From contig DAOSEK010000021.1 in NCBI GenBank assembly GCA_035363095.1, forward strand, positions 1 to 19,852: a stretch of DNA of 19,852 nt, written 5' to 3'. Position numbers and translations under genes: made by a program. The notes beneath the pieces were generated by a model. That model saw nothing but the letters and a program-made list of their open reading frames with translations, was not told the origin of the DNA and made no database searches. This DNA comes from DAOSEK01 sp035363095 (lineage in GTDB: Archaea > Nanobdellota > Nanobdellia > Woesearchaeales > UBA119). The first letter of the stretch is position 1, and the number at the start of each line of letters is the position of its first letter. Positions 7,448 through 15,408 of the stretch are shown piece by piece.

Positions 7448-9022
7448 TCAAATCTCCTTAATCTCAATTAGAGAGTTAGTTATCTTTCTTGATAGTGCAA
7501 AATCCATTGTTTGAAACCTAGTTTTTCCATATTTTTGAATAAGGGCAATCTCTATTGAAAGTGGATCAATTGCAGCATAAAGCATATTTGATAAATGGTC
7601 GTATGTCAAACAAAGTCGTATCTTAGGTTTAATAAATGAAAGCATATCCAAAAATATCTCATTTTTTAATTCTTGATTACTTTCCTCAATTTTTAATTTA
7701 AAATCATTAAGCATTGGATTATCTATTAAATGGTCAAGTACATAAAAATAACTTGCTTCTTTTTTAACAGTTGATAAAACAATTGAAAAATTACATTTTG
7801 AGATGAAGCCGTCTATCTCAAATGCCTTAATTATGTTATTAAATGGTCTGTACACCTTTTCTTTTTTCATATTAGAAATAAACGAAAGTCCCCTGAAATT
7901 CTCCTTTAGGCTTTTGTAGATCTTATTAGTTTGAATCAGATTATCCTTAAATACCAATACGTTGTTAGCGTTAATATTTTGAAAAAAACGTTTTGCACCC
8001 CCAAGAAAGTCTATCATTTTATATATGTTTTTTTCAAGCTCTTTTTCTTGTGTATGAATCACAAACACAGTGTCTTTGTACATATTTCTTTGTTTTATGT
8101 TGAATACAGCCTTTGTTGCATCATCTAATACTGGATAAGTCTCTTTTGAGCCAAAAATTCGGTGGTAATTCTTTTTAACTCCTGGACAAATAGCATTAAG
8201 ATAACAAACCTTGCAAGTTATTTCATCTTTTATGTAAGCCATATCAAAATATGATGCAACGCTATCCAAAAAAAAGGTTTCATAATACTCTACACCACAT
8301 GCCCTTAGTGCTTCAGAAGAAAAATCCTCACTTCCTCTCATATAACAAAGTGGGACCCTCTCAACTCTTAGGTTTATGTGTTTATTTCTGCAAAACTCAA
8401 TTGCTTTTTTTAAATAAGGCTCAACCTTAAAATAACGAGGAACAATGCCCTTTGATAGAGATTCAAAAATCTCATCATCATCAGAATGAGCATCAACAAA
8501 ATTCATGGTGTATGTTGTAATGTTTTCTGACAAAGAAGAGAGCTTCTCTACTATCTTAGGCAAAATCCTATAGTTTTGTTCAATAATTGTGGTATTAATG
8601 CTTATCTCATAACCCATTCGGGTTGCAATCTGAATATTCTCAAAAACTTTTGGAAGCTCTATTTCTTCAGATTTATTTATCTCCATCTGAACTTTTGGAT
8701 CAATGTGATGAATTGAGAATACTAGCTTTTTAACATATGGGCTTAGTTCTTTTAAAAGTTTCTCATTAAGCTTTGTTCCATTAGTGATAATACGAATCTC
8801 TCCACTAGGTAACTTTTCTTTAACAATCTTTGCAAACAAAACAATATCAGGATGCATTGTAGGTTCTCCACCGGTAAAAACAAATCTTATGGTTCCAGTC
8901 TTTATCAGTGTATCTACCTTACTTTCAAAATCCTCTCTGGTTAAATAAAGCTCTTGTTTTTTAACTGAACAAAAGATACATTTATGGTTACAATCCATGC
9001 ACAATACCAAATAGCCATCCAT
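7448..9022 (-). CDS. Radical SAM protein with SPASM-like cysteines and an unknown C-terminal domain
   Basis: Radical SAM enzyme; substrate unknown. The 4Fe-4S site is CNHKCIFC (Cys 11, 15, 18, CxxxCxxC) and GGEP (51-54) is intact. After the barrel, Cys 226 (VPLCYM), Cys 242 and the cluster Cys 270/273/279 (CKVCYLNAIC) look like ligands of an auxiliary Fe-S cluster, as in SPASM/twitch proteins. Residues from about 300 to 524 form a further domain I cannot identify. SPASM enzymes modify peptides, cofactors or sugars. The next gene upstream (9446-10288) is a shorter paralogue with the same cysteine plan. ATG 9022 is preceded directly by GTG 9025; GGAT about ten bases upstream is the only Shine-Dalgarno-like sequence. 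Repeat copies A and F lie in front of it and copy E abuts its stop codon. Confidence 0.85.
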   Translation of the reverse strand: MDGYLVLCMDCNHKCIFCSVKKQELYLTREDFESKVDTLIKTGTIRFVFTGGEPTMHPDIVLFAKIVKEKLPSGEIRIITNGTKLNEKLLKELSPYVKKLVFSIHHIDPKVQMEINKSEEIELPKVFENIQIATRMGYEISINTTIIEQNYRILPKIVEKLSSLSENITTYTMNFVDAHSDDDEIFESLSKGIVPRYFKVEPYLKKAIEFCRNKHINLRVERVPLCYMRGSEDFSSEALRACGVEYYETFFLDSVASYFDMAYIKDEITCKVCYLNAICPGVKKNYHRIFGSKETYPVLDDATKAVFNIKQRNMYKDTVFVIHTQEKELEKNIYKMIDFLGGAKRFFQNINANNVLVFKDNLIQTNKIYKSLKENFRGLSFISNMKKEKVYRPFNNIIKAFEIDGFISKCNFSIVLSTVKKEASYFYVLDHLIDNPMLNDFKLKIEESNQELKNEIFLDMLSFIKPKIRLCLTYDHLSNMLYAAIDPLSIEIALIQKYGKTRFQTMDFALSRKITNSLIEIKEI

Positions 9023-9060
9023 CACAAATCAATCCTTTCCTTTTAATCTCAATAAACAAT

Positions 9061-9187
9061 AAAAAACCTTTGCATAACTTCCAAAATATCTCGCAAATAG
9101 TTGAGGTTAAATGTTATGTGAATCCATCTATTCAAACTTTGTGCCTCAAGACCAAAGTATGCGAAGTGATGCTGGATTTAATGAAAT
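9061..9187 (-). repeat. Intergenic structured repeat, copy A
   Basis: One of the best preserved copies. In + strand reading it shows AACCT (9065-9069) ... AGGTT as the short hairpin, then GTTATGTGAATCCATCT, TTCAAACTTT, a GCCTCAAGACC loop, AAAGTATGCGAA and TGGATTTAATG. AATCCA pairs perfectly with TGGATT, TTC with GAA and ACTTT with AAAGT, giving a long interrupted stem. Read on the - strand, the element follows the 9446-10288 gene and ends in AGGTTTTTT. Confidence 0.75.
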
Positions 9188-9188
9188 G

Positions 9189-9349
9189 AAAAACCCTAAA
9201 GCATATATCCTAAATCTCGAATATATAATTCAAGATTAATCGTTTAGTAAATCTATATTTTATTACTTAGCCTCTTCTTACCTATGTTACTTTATTAAAC
9301 ATTTTAAAATCTGAAATTATGCAAAATGAGTTTGGATGCCACAAAAATC
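9189..9349 (-). repeat. Intergenic structured repeat, decayed copy F
   Basis: Both ends are recognisable. AAAAACCCTAAAGCATA and GATTAATCGTTTAGT match the left half of the other copies. TGAAATTATGCAAAATGAG, then TTGGAT and ACAAAAATC match the right half. The central TTCAAACTTT arm has been lost or replaced. It lies immediately beside copy A in the same orientation. Confidence 0.5.
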
Positions 9350-9445
9350 TTATAATCACCATAAATACTTAATTAAATATAATATCTAATCATCCAAACA
9401 ATTGATTGTTCTTAAAAAATACTTAGCCTCCAAAAGATAAACCTG

Positions 9446-10288
9446 CTAACTCAAAGGTTTTAAAATATCTTTGGCTTTAATATCAAACATTTCAAAATAC
9501 TTCTTAAAAAACCCTTTGCACTCATTATTTTTCAAGCAATCTTTGCACAAAATAGATTTTTCAAACAGATTGTTGTTGTCACTAAATTGAATAGTAAAGT
9601 TTTTAGGGCTAATCCTTTTTAATATGCAAAATGGAATATCTCTGAAATAAATATTAATATTATTTTTAGAAGCAAAATAGATAGCATCCTCTAAAAAAGG
9701 CAATGTCATTTCTGTTGAAGGCATAAGCATTTCAATGTTATCTTTCGCTTTGCCCAAAGGTTTTGGATACGAAATCTCCCATTCACTAAAGCCCAATGTC
9801 TTAATAAAAAAAGGCATATCCTTAATATAACAGTAATTAATCTTTGTTAGAATAGTATTAACCATAACTTTAAAACCTTTCCTATTCAAAATCATAAGAG
9901 CTTTACAATCTTTTAACCATGAATCTCTTGAGTGGGTTAAGGTATCATGAACATCGCGTCTATGTGATAAAACAGTTATCTTAAATAACAGCTTTTCCTT
10001 ATACTTTTCTAATTCATCTAAAAGTTTTGAGTCTAATAAAACATAACCAGGGGTTAAAATAATGATGCTTTTGAATCTATCATAAGAGTCGTTTAAAAAT
10101 TTCAGAAATTTTGATGAATTGATAGGGTTTTTTCCAGAGATTTCTAATATCTCAAGGCTATTAGATTTATCCTCAATTATATTTTTTTCAAAACCTAATT
10201 GTTTATCATAACTTGCCATATGTGGGCAAAAAAGGCATCTGTAATCACATTCTTTACCAAGATATACCCAAAATACTGAATTATCCAT
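9446..10288 (-). CDS. Short radical SAM protein, paralogue of the 7448-9022 product, with altered GGE motif
   Basis: The 280-residue protein has CDYRCLFC (Cys 14, 18, 21) as the radical SAM cluster site, Cys 221 in IPFC, and CKDCLKNNEC (Cys 248, 251, 257) as a probable auxiliary cluster. The PxC and CxxCxxxxxC elements align with those of the neighbouring 524-residue radical SAM protein, but this one ends right after them and lacks the extra C-terminal domain. Where most family members have GGEP it reads SGKNP (51-55), so the Glu that normally contacts the SAM amino group is missing. It may still bind SAM, or it may be a non-catalytic partner. A leaderless start at ATG 10288 is supported by a TATA box about 27 bases upstream. 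Substrate unknown. Confidence 0.8.
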   Translation of the reverse strand: MDNSVFWVYLGKECDYRCLFCPHMASYDKQLGFEKNIIEDKSNSLEILEISGKNPINSSKFLKFLNDSYDRFKSIIILTPGYVLLDSKLLDELEKYKEKLLFKITVLSHRRDVHDTLTHSRDSWLKDCKALMILNRKGFKVMVNTILTKINYCYIKDMPFFIKTLGFSEWEISYPKPLGKAKDNIEMLMPSTEMTLPFLEDAIYFASKNNINIYFRDIPFCILKRISPKNFTIQFSDNNNLFEKSILCKDCLKNNECKGFFKKYFEMFDIKAKDILKPLS

Positions 10289-10311
10289 AGTATCTTTGGA
10301 TATTTTGATAG

Positions 10312-10320
10312 TTTATAAGT
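10312..10320 (-). promoter_or_regulatory. TATA box of the short radical SAM gene
   Basis: On the - strand the sequence reads ACTTATAAAC, centred about 27 bases before ATG 10288, the distance expected for a leaderless archaeal transcript. No ribosome binding site lies in between. Confidence 0.55.
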
Positions 10321-10387
10321 TTTTTTAACCCTTTAAAGAATCCTTTCTAGATTAAATCATTAAAAACTAGCTACCTTCTTAAAAGAT

Positions 10388-11122
10388 TTAGCTCTTTTTC
10401 ATAACAACAATCCTAAACCAAAGAGAAGTTGCTCTCCTAAACATCTTTAGAGCAGTCTTAAAGAACTTTAATTGGTTTGGGATATATTTATATTCTATTG
10501 GAATTTCTTTTATTCTCAGTTTCTTTGTGTTCGCATAATATAAAAATACCGTATCCCAAAGGTAATCAGGCTCTTTTGGATTTTTAATTCTATCAAACAC
10601 ATCCTTTCTAAAAAGCTTAAGACCCGACTGGACATCTGCTTGTTTAATCCTAAAAAGGATTTTAGCATATTTCCTATAACCCAGACCCCCAATCTTTCTT
10701 AAAAAAGGAGTATTTTGCTTTCTAATATACCTTGAGCCAATAAATATCTCAAAATCATCAAAAAGCCCATTACAATCATCCATAAATTCAATAGGATAAG
10801 ACATATCATCATCAATTATACATATCCATTCGAACCTGCTGGCTTTAATCCCCTCTTGTATTCCAATCCCTTTACCTCTAGGCTTAATGAAAAGTGGAAT
10901 TACATTCTTAGATTTAAGCCTTTTAATAACATCAAAGGTATTGTCATCGCTTGTTTGAGCTGAAATGATTATCTCAAATCTATCAACAAACTCACTTCTA
11001 GATAAGTAATTTTGGATATGGGTTGTAATCTTTTCTATTCTCCCCTCAGAATTAATTGTAGGGATTACAACTGAAACATCAACTAATTGTTTGGCTTTTT
11101 TTTTAATCTCAGAGGTTTTCAT
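10388..11122 (-). CDS. GT2-family glycosyltransferase
   Basis: A 244-residue GT-A fold glycosyltransferase. VSVVIPTINSEGRI opens the nucleotide-binding fold, followed by FEIIISAQTSDDNT, PRGKGIGIQEGI, the metal-binding triad in IIDDDMSYP, FIGSRYIRK and QSGLKLFRKDVF. The layout is close to polyprenyl-phosphate glycosyltransferases (DPM1/GtrB-like), but the usual DD.S.DGT loop is replaced by SAQTSDDNT, which is nearer to general GT2 enzymes. The frame is open to TTG 11131, but ATG 11122 fits a TATA box 25-35 bases upstream and would give a nearly leaderless transcript. No membrane segment is visible. It probably adds a sugar to a lipid carrier or surface glycan made by this locus; the sugar is unknown. 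Confidence 0.8.
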   Translation of the reverse strand: MKTSEIKKKAKQLVDVSVVIPTINSEGRIEKITTHIQNYLSRSEFVDRFEIIISAQTSDDNTFDVIKRLKSKNVIPLFIKPRGKGIGIQEGIKASRFEWICIIDDDMSYPIEFMDDCNGLFDDFEIFIGSRYIRKQNTPFLRKIGGLGYRKYAKILFRIKQADVQSGLKLFRKDVFDRIKNPKEPDYLWDTVFLYYANTKKLRIKEIPIEYKYIPNQLKFFKTALKMFRRATSLWFRIVVMKKS

Positions 11123-11147
11123 AAAAAACAACTATTTACTTTGTATT

Positions 11148-11157
11148 ATTTAAATAT
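11148..11157 (-). promoter_or_regulatory. TATA box of the GT2 gene at 10388-11122
   Basis: On the - strand it reads TATTTAAATA, ending about 25 bases before ATG 11122. This is a near-consensus archaeal TATA box and favours ATG 11122 over the upstream TTG. Confidence 0.55.
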
Positions 11158-11183
11158 ATTGAAGTTGTATACATGCTCTTATT

Positions 11184-11210
11184 TGTTCTTATTTATAATC
11201 TGTTCTTATT
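11184..11210. repeat. Pair of TGTTCTTATT repeats
   Basis: TGTTCTTATT occurs at 11184-11193 and 11201-11210, 17 bases apart, upstream of the GT2 gene's TATA box and downstream of the B12-radical SAM stop. It may be chance in this AT-rich spacer. Confidence 0.4.
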
Positions 11211-11277
11211 AACTAAATCTTATAAAACATGTTATAATAGTATTGTTGTATCTCATTAATTGCCATAAATTTGCTAA

Positions 11278-12795
11278 CTAAATCTTTCTTATTACATTCT
11301 CCTCTGATTTCAAAAAATAATAATTTAAAAACCTACCAATAAAAACTTCAATATTTGGAAAAGGAAAAAGATATTTAAATCTAAGCCTTACAAATGGCCT
11401 ATACAACACCAGTAAAAAAGAGCAAACCTTTCCAAAGGTCTTAGAAGAAAAATAATATTTTATTTTATCATCTATTAAATATGATGAGTACATCAAAAAC
11501 TCATAGAGTCGTCTTTTTTTTGGGCTAAACCATGGTAGAAGTTTTGAAATCCTAAACGAATCATAAAAAGACCAATCACAAAGCCTTTTAGGTTCTTTTA
11601 ATCCTGCTTTAATTGCTTGATTAAAATATGTTGTATTAGGATAAGGAACAGTAATATACATCGGCTGAATAAGGCAGTTATTGTTATCTTTTAAAAGCCT
11701 TGAGATTAAAGCTATACTCTTTTTTAAATCACTTCTTTTCTCAAAAAAAGAGCCTGTAATAAAATTATACCTAATCTTTATAGGGTATTTAGCAATTCTT
11801 TTATTAAAATTAATTATATCCTCTTGGCTGATTTCTTTATTATACAGTTTTCTAATCCTTTCGCTTCCACTTTCTATTCCAACAGCAACCCATTTAAGAC
11901 CACTTTTTGCAAGTTCTAAAAGCTCATTATCGTTTAGTAAAAGAAGATGTGTAAGGTTTGCTTCACAGCTAAAACTGATCATATCCTTTGGCTTTCTCTT
12001 AAAATTTTCTTGATAAACCATCTTAGCAAATCTAAAAACCCTGCTTTTATTCACAAAAAAACTATCGTCTATAATAAAATAATTCTTTAATCCATAGCTT
12101 TTATATATCCTAATTATGTTATCAAAAATCTCTTTCTCATCTCGAAATCTCCACTTCTTATTTGAATAATATTGATTGTAGCAAAAAGAGCAGTTGTATA
12201 TACATCCCCTTGCTCCTTCAATATAGAAATCATTTTCCTTTGATTCTTGAATATAAGCTTTCATATCAAGCAAATCATAAGGAGGGTCTTTTAATTTGGA
12301 GATATCAATTGGAGGGCTTTTTTCAAAATAAATTATTTTACCTCGCCTATCCTTAAAATAAACCCCGAAAATACCTTTTAATGACTCTTTTTTATCAAGC
12401 CTTTTAATAATCTCAGGAAGTATTTTCTCTCCTTCTCCCACACAAACTATATCAATATATTTTTCATTTAGGGTTTGAATAGGTCTTGCACAAGCATGAA
12501 CTCCCCCCCATAGAATAGTGCTGTTCTTTCTTTTTTCTTTAATCTTTTTAGAGATAAGTGCCCCAAAATGCGATTGGTATCCAGTAAAAGCAGAAACACA
12601 ATACACTAAAACATCTTCTTCAAATGTCTTTTTTAAAAGATAGTCCCAGCCCTGAATTTTTTGGTCTATAATCAAAACATCATATCTTTTTAAATCAACC
12701 TCCCTTAAAGCTGAAAGAGCAGGTAAAGGAATAGTCTTATAGAGCTTATCATAAATACCTGAAAGAGGGGATATAAAAACAATCTTTTTTTTCAT
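11278..12795 (-). CDS. B12-binding-domain radical SAM protein
   Basis: Has the two-part layout of class B radical SAM enzymes. Residues 1 to about 135 form a cobalamin-binding-type Rossmann domain (SAFTGYQSHFGA near 68-79, LWGGVHACARP at 95-105, VCVGEGEK at 117-124). The radical SAM barrel follows, with RGCIYNCSFC (Cys 198, 202, 205). The cobalamin-ligand motif DxHxxG reads DQKIQG (44-49), so the lower His ligand is replaced by Lys, which is not rare in this class. Later segments (WVAVGIESGSERI, EISQEDI, ITGSFFEKR) are typical. Relatives methylate unactivated carbons or join and rearrange lipid and cofactor skeletons; the substrate here cannot be told. ATG 12795 is chosen over TTG 12801; the context ATTGAAAATG is shared with the radical SAM gene at 15740-17092. 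Length 505. Confidence 0.85.
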   Translation of the reverse strand: MKKKIVFISPLSGIYDKLYKTIPLPALSALREVDLKRYDVLIIDQKIQGWDYLLKKTFEEDVLVYCVSAFTGYQSHFGALISKKIKEKRKNSTILWGGVHACARPIQTLNEKYIDIVCVGEGEKILPEIIKRLDKKESLKGIFGVYFKDRRGKIIYFEKSPPIDISKLKDPPYDLLDMKAYIQESKENDFYIEGARGCIYNCSFCYNQYYSNKKWRFRDEKEIFDNIIRIYKSYGLKNYFIIDDSFFVNKSRVFRFAKMVYQENFKRKPKDMISFSCEANLTHLLLLNDNELLELAKSGLKWVAVGIESGSERIRKLYNKEISQEDIINFNKRIAKYPIKIRYNFITGSFFEKRSDLKKSIALISRLLKDNNNCLIQPMYITVPYPNTTYFNQAIKAGLKEPKRLCDWSFYDSFRISKLLPWFSPKKRRLYEFLMYSSYLIDDKIKYYFSSKTFGKVCSFLLVLYRPFVRLRFKYLFPFPNIEVFIGRFLNYYFLKSEENVIRKI

Positions 12796-12882
12796 TTTCA
12801 ATCTTTTTAATTTAGGATAAAAAACCTTTCTTTTAAAACTTTTTTTTTAAAAATTATAAGATTTAAACAAACCTTTCTAATG

Positions 12883-13017
12883 AAAAACCTCGGCATAAAT
12901 GATTAATGCTTAAAGGGACCTTTCAGATAGTCGAGGTTAATCGTTATGTGAATCCGTCTATTCAAACTTTCTGCTTGAAAAAGCAAAGTGTGCGAATGAA
13001 CTGGATTTTATGAAATC
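12883..13017 (-). repeat. Intergenic structured repeat, copy B
   Basis: The clearest copy. The short hairpin arms AACCTCG (about 12886-12892) and CGAGGTT (12931-12937) are perfect complements, extended by a G-T and a C-G pair. The long stem then pairs GTGAATCCG with TGGATTTTAT, TTC with GAA and ACTTT with AAAGT around a CTGCTTGAAAAAGC loop. Read on the - strand it starts 56 bases after the DegT-type gene and ends in GCCGAGGTTTTTC, which looks like an intrinsic terminator about 90 bases before the B12-radical SAM gene. Confidence 0.75.
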
Positions 13018-13072
13018 AACTTAATTATTGTATACTTAATGGTTGTATGAAAATAATAAAAATTACAAAGGG

Positions 13073-14518
13073 TTAGACATTTTTAATTGTAAGTTTTATT
13101 ATCTCTGATTTGATTAAGTTTGCTTCCTTTTTACTTATTTTCTCATGTAACGGAATATAAAGCACATGGCTTTGAAGAAATCTTGCATTCTTACAAACAC
13201 CATTTGATATATCAACACAATAATCTTTTTTAACATCAATCCCTTTTTTTAAAAGGTTTTTTTTAGCCTTTTTTAAATCCCTTACAACTATTGGATATAA
13301 AAACTGTGCAATCTTATTTCTACAAATATTAGATTTGATAGTCTCATTTTTATTACTTTCTTCACTGCATCTATACTCTATATTGTTTTCTTCTTCGCTA
13401 ATATATTCTCTATTATTATCTTCTTTGTTCCTATGTTCTTCTTTATTATCTACTCTAATGTTTTCTTCTCTATAACTACAACATCTATTACTCTTTTCAA
13501 TAAACGTTAATTCTTGGTTTTGACTATCTAGATTAATAAAACAATCATATATATTTTGAAGTTTGATTATTTTCTCATACCTATTAAAAAATCCTTTAAA
13601 ACTTGACAGGAGATGCATTAAACCAAGTTTCCCCATTCGTTTAATAGGTTGTGGCGTAAATGTTATTGGATCTTTTGAAAGTCTATCAATGAAATCCTCT
13701 TTTTTACCTTTTTTATTTTCAAAAAGAATAATTGGAAATACAATCATATTAAAAACTGGCTTGCAAAAAACTAAAGAGCTAATAACAGATTTGAAATAAA
13801 TCTTAAGCTCTTTTAAAAACTCTTTACTCCCAAGTGTATTCTCAAGTTCGAAAAATATCTTTCTAAACACTTTAAATTTTGGATTATTCAAATTATTTAA
13901 TACAATTAGTCCTCCATATGTTGCAGAGATTTGCTTAGAGAAATTAAAGCTATATATTGCTATATCCCCCTTTGTTCCTGTATTATAGGGCTTAATAGAA
14001 TCATTTAAATCATTTATATCCTCTCTTGATATAGACTTAGCTTTAGAACATAACAAAGGATATGTGTGGGCACAATCCTCTATTATGAAAATATCATGTT
14101 TTTTAAGCTCATCAAAAATCTCCTCTCTTAAAACAATCCCAAATAGATGTGGAATAATAGCAATCCCTACATCTTTTCCAATTACTTTCTTAATCGCATC
14201 TAAGCTAATGTTAAAATCCTTAAGACTAACATCTGCATAAACCGGTTCAAATCCTGCTTTAATCACAATATCTCTCATTAAACTAAAATTATAGCCTGCC
14301 AAGATAATCTTTTTTTTCTTAACAAACCCCTTTAATTGAGAAAGTACCCAATAAAAACTATTTCGTGATGAGTCTATTAATTGTATTTGTTCTAGTTGGC
14401 TAACACCAAAATAAACGGATAGTATCTTTTTAACTTTAATCTCAAGTGATTTTTCATCCTCAAATAAAATCCTTGGGCTAATTGCCCTTGTCCTTATAAT
14501 CTGTCTTGGGATTGCCAT
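13073..14518 (-). CDS. DegT/DnrJ/EryC1-family PLP-dependent aminotransferase-like protein with a low-complexity insert
   Basis: Fold-type I PLP enzyme of the sugar aminotransferase family, which transfers an amino group to a nucleotide keto-sugar. DVSLKDFNI (96-104) and PHLFG (123-127) precede IEDCAH (146-151) with the PLP-ring Asp 148. GDIAIYSFNFSKQISATYGG (184-203) contains the Schiff-base Lys 195. The C-terminal part (YPIVVRD..., VLYIPLHEKIS) is normal for the family. At 481 residues it is about 100 longer than usual, through an insertion before GDIAIYSF and a hydrophilic run of Glu, Asn, Arg and Ser at about 346-405 that looks like expanded low-complexity sequence. The usual C-terminal His is not where expected, so activity is likely but not certain. 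The ATG overlaps the end of the upstream membrane-protein gene by 25 bases, implying coupled translation. Confidence 0.82.
   Translation of the reverse strand: MAIPRQIIRTRAISPRILFEDEKSLEIKVKKILSVYFGVSQLEQIQLIDSSRNSFYWVLSQLKGFVKKKKIILAGYNFSLMRDIVIKAGFEPVYADVSLKDFNISLDAIKKVIGKDVGIAIIPHLFGIVLREEIFDELKKHDIFIIEDCAHTYPLLCSKAKSISREDINDLNDSIKPYNTGTKGDIAIYSFNFSKQISATYGGLIVLNNLNNPKFKVFRKIFFELENTLGSKEFLKELKIYFKSVISSLVFCKPVFNMIVFPIILFENKKGKKEDFIDRLSKDPITFTPQPIKRMGKLGLMHLLSSFKGFFNRYEKIIKLQNIYDCFINLDSQNQELTFIEKSNRCCSYREENIRVDNKEEHRNKEDNNREYISEEENNIEYRCSEESNKNETIKSNICRNKIAQFLYPIVVRDLKKAKKNLLKKGIDVKKDYCVDISNGVCKNARFLQSHVLYIPLHEKISKKEANLIKSEIIKLTIKNV
13304..13483. repeat. Degenerate purine/pyrimidine-biased repeat inside the DegT-type gene
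   Basis: On the + strand this stretch is a string of TTCTTC, TATTAT and TCTCTA pieces with loose 18-27-base recurrence. On the coding strand it gives a Glu/Asn/Arg-rich run (residues 346-405) placed between two conserved structural parts. It stays in frame, which fits an in-frame repeat expansion. Confidence 0.55.
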
Positions 14519-15282
14519 TTTTCTAGTGAGTTTGGAAATAATCCACTTAATATAAACCTAGCTACAAAATATACAATAATAATAAAACTAGCACCAATAA
14601 ACCTTGAAAATAGTGTAAACACCAAGAAATCAATAAAAGAATAGCCTGATAACGCAAACAAGCTAAGTACTAACAAATCCAGTATAAAAATTCCTCTAGG
14701 TAAAAGCGAATAAAAAATGCTTCCTAGCCCAATAGTTATAAGGATAATCCCAATATTTAATCCTATGTTCATTCCAAGAAATATGAACAAAAGCTTTGGA
14801 ATCTCAAGTAAATATCTTATAAAATACGACCTTTTCTGAATTTCAATTTTACTTTTGAACTTAAAGTTTTCAGAAAAACTAGCATTAATTAGATAAAAGT
14901 CAATCAAAAACAAAAATAATAGCCCTATCAAAAATATTAATAATTCGTACTTTAAAAATAAATCTTTATCAAGAAATCTAAAAATCAATAAAACTAATCC
15001 TAATAAGAAAAACCCATAAAGAACAGAATTCTCATTTTTTTTAATAGAATTCAACTTAAGTGTTAATTCATCACTAATTTCATCTTTAATACCTAATTTT
15101 TTAGATATAATTCTAGGCGCAAATCCTGCAATTAAGCACCCTGATAAAAACAATAATACAAAAGTTACATTCATATCTTTTATCCTCTCAAAAATACCTT
15201 TATTCCAGAAAAGATATATCAGTCCCAAAAATAATACAACATAACAAAAAAACAAAAACTTACTTCTAATTTTAGCGATCAT
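14494..15282 (-). CDS. Polytopic membrane protein of unknown function
   Basis: I do not recognise the family. The 262 residues show about seven or eight hydrophobic helices (near 8-26, 39-56, 84-104, 111-133, 158-195 probably two, 200-220, 225-250). A charged loop sits after the second helix (about 60-83, rich in Lys, Asp, Glu and Ser) and another near 140-155. No catalytic motif or signal peptide stands out. The frame is open to TTG 15297, but GAGGGT lies inside that extension, eight bases before ATG 15282, and is the likely ribosome binding site. It overlaps the DegT-type gene by 25 bases, so the two are probably cotranscribed and work together; a role in carrying or anchoring a lipid-linked product would be a guess. 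Confidence 0.75.
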   Translation of the reverse strand: MIAKIRSKFLFFCYVVLFLGLIYLFWNKGIFERIKDMNVTFVLLFLSGCLIAGFAPRIISKKLGIKDEISDELTLKLNSIKKNENSVLYGFFLLGLVLLIFRFLDKDLFLKYELLIFLIGLLFLFLIDFYLINASFSENFKFKSKIEIQKRSYFIRYLLEIPKLLFIFLGMNIGLNIGIILITIGLGSIFYSLLPRGIFILDLLVLSLFALSGYSFIDFLVFTLFSRFIGASFIIIVYFVARFILSGLFPNSLEKWQSQDRL

Positions 15283-15356
15283 ATTAAAAACCCTCAAAAA
15301 TCATATTCTAGCCTTTTACTTTACTGACCTTTTACTTTAGCTTTGTTCATTAATAG

Positions 15357-15400
15357 AAAAGCATACATCGTGTTTCAACACGAGGACTTGGTACGCTTTT
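15357..15400. other. Strong two-part hairpin flanked by A- and T-runs
   Basis: The outer arms AAAAGCATAC (15357-15366) and GTACGCTTTT (15391-15400) pair at nine of ten positions. Inside, TCGTGT (15368-15373) and ACACGA (15378-15383) pair perfectly around TTCA. It has a T-run on either strand, so it could terminate transcription in both directions. Read on the - strand it sits between copy C and the membrane-protein gene, in that gene's probable leader. Confidence 0.6.
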
Positions 15401-15408
15401 TTGTAATC

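Larger units (their letters stand above)
9023..9445. other. 423-base intergenic region filled by two repeat copies
   Basis: It contains copy A (9061-9187) and the more decayed copy F (9189-9349) head to tail. No ORF of interest was seen. Only about 36 bases separate the T-run of copy A from the start of the radical SAM gene, so any promoter for that gene must be very close to, or inside, copy A. The part 9350-9445 is AT-rich 3'-flank of the second radical SAM gene without visible structure. Confidence 0.6.

Noticed and set aside
9061..9349. Box C/D or H/ACA guide RNA interpretation of the repeats
   Set aside because: GTGATG and CTGG occur in copy A, but paired C/D and C'/D' boxes or a kink-turn plus ACA are not present at consistent places in the other copies.
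9061..13017. CRISPR array or tRNA genes within the intergenic repeats
   Set aside because: Copies are kilobases apart, not spaced by short unique spacers, and no cloverleaf with a GTTCRANYC T-arm can be formed.
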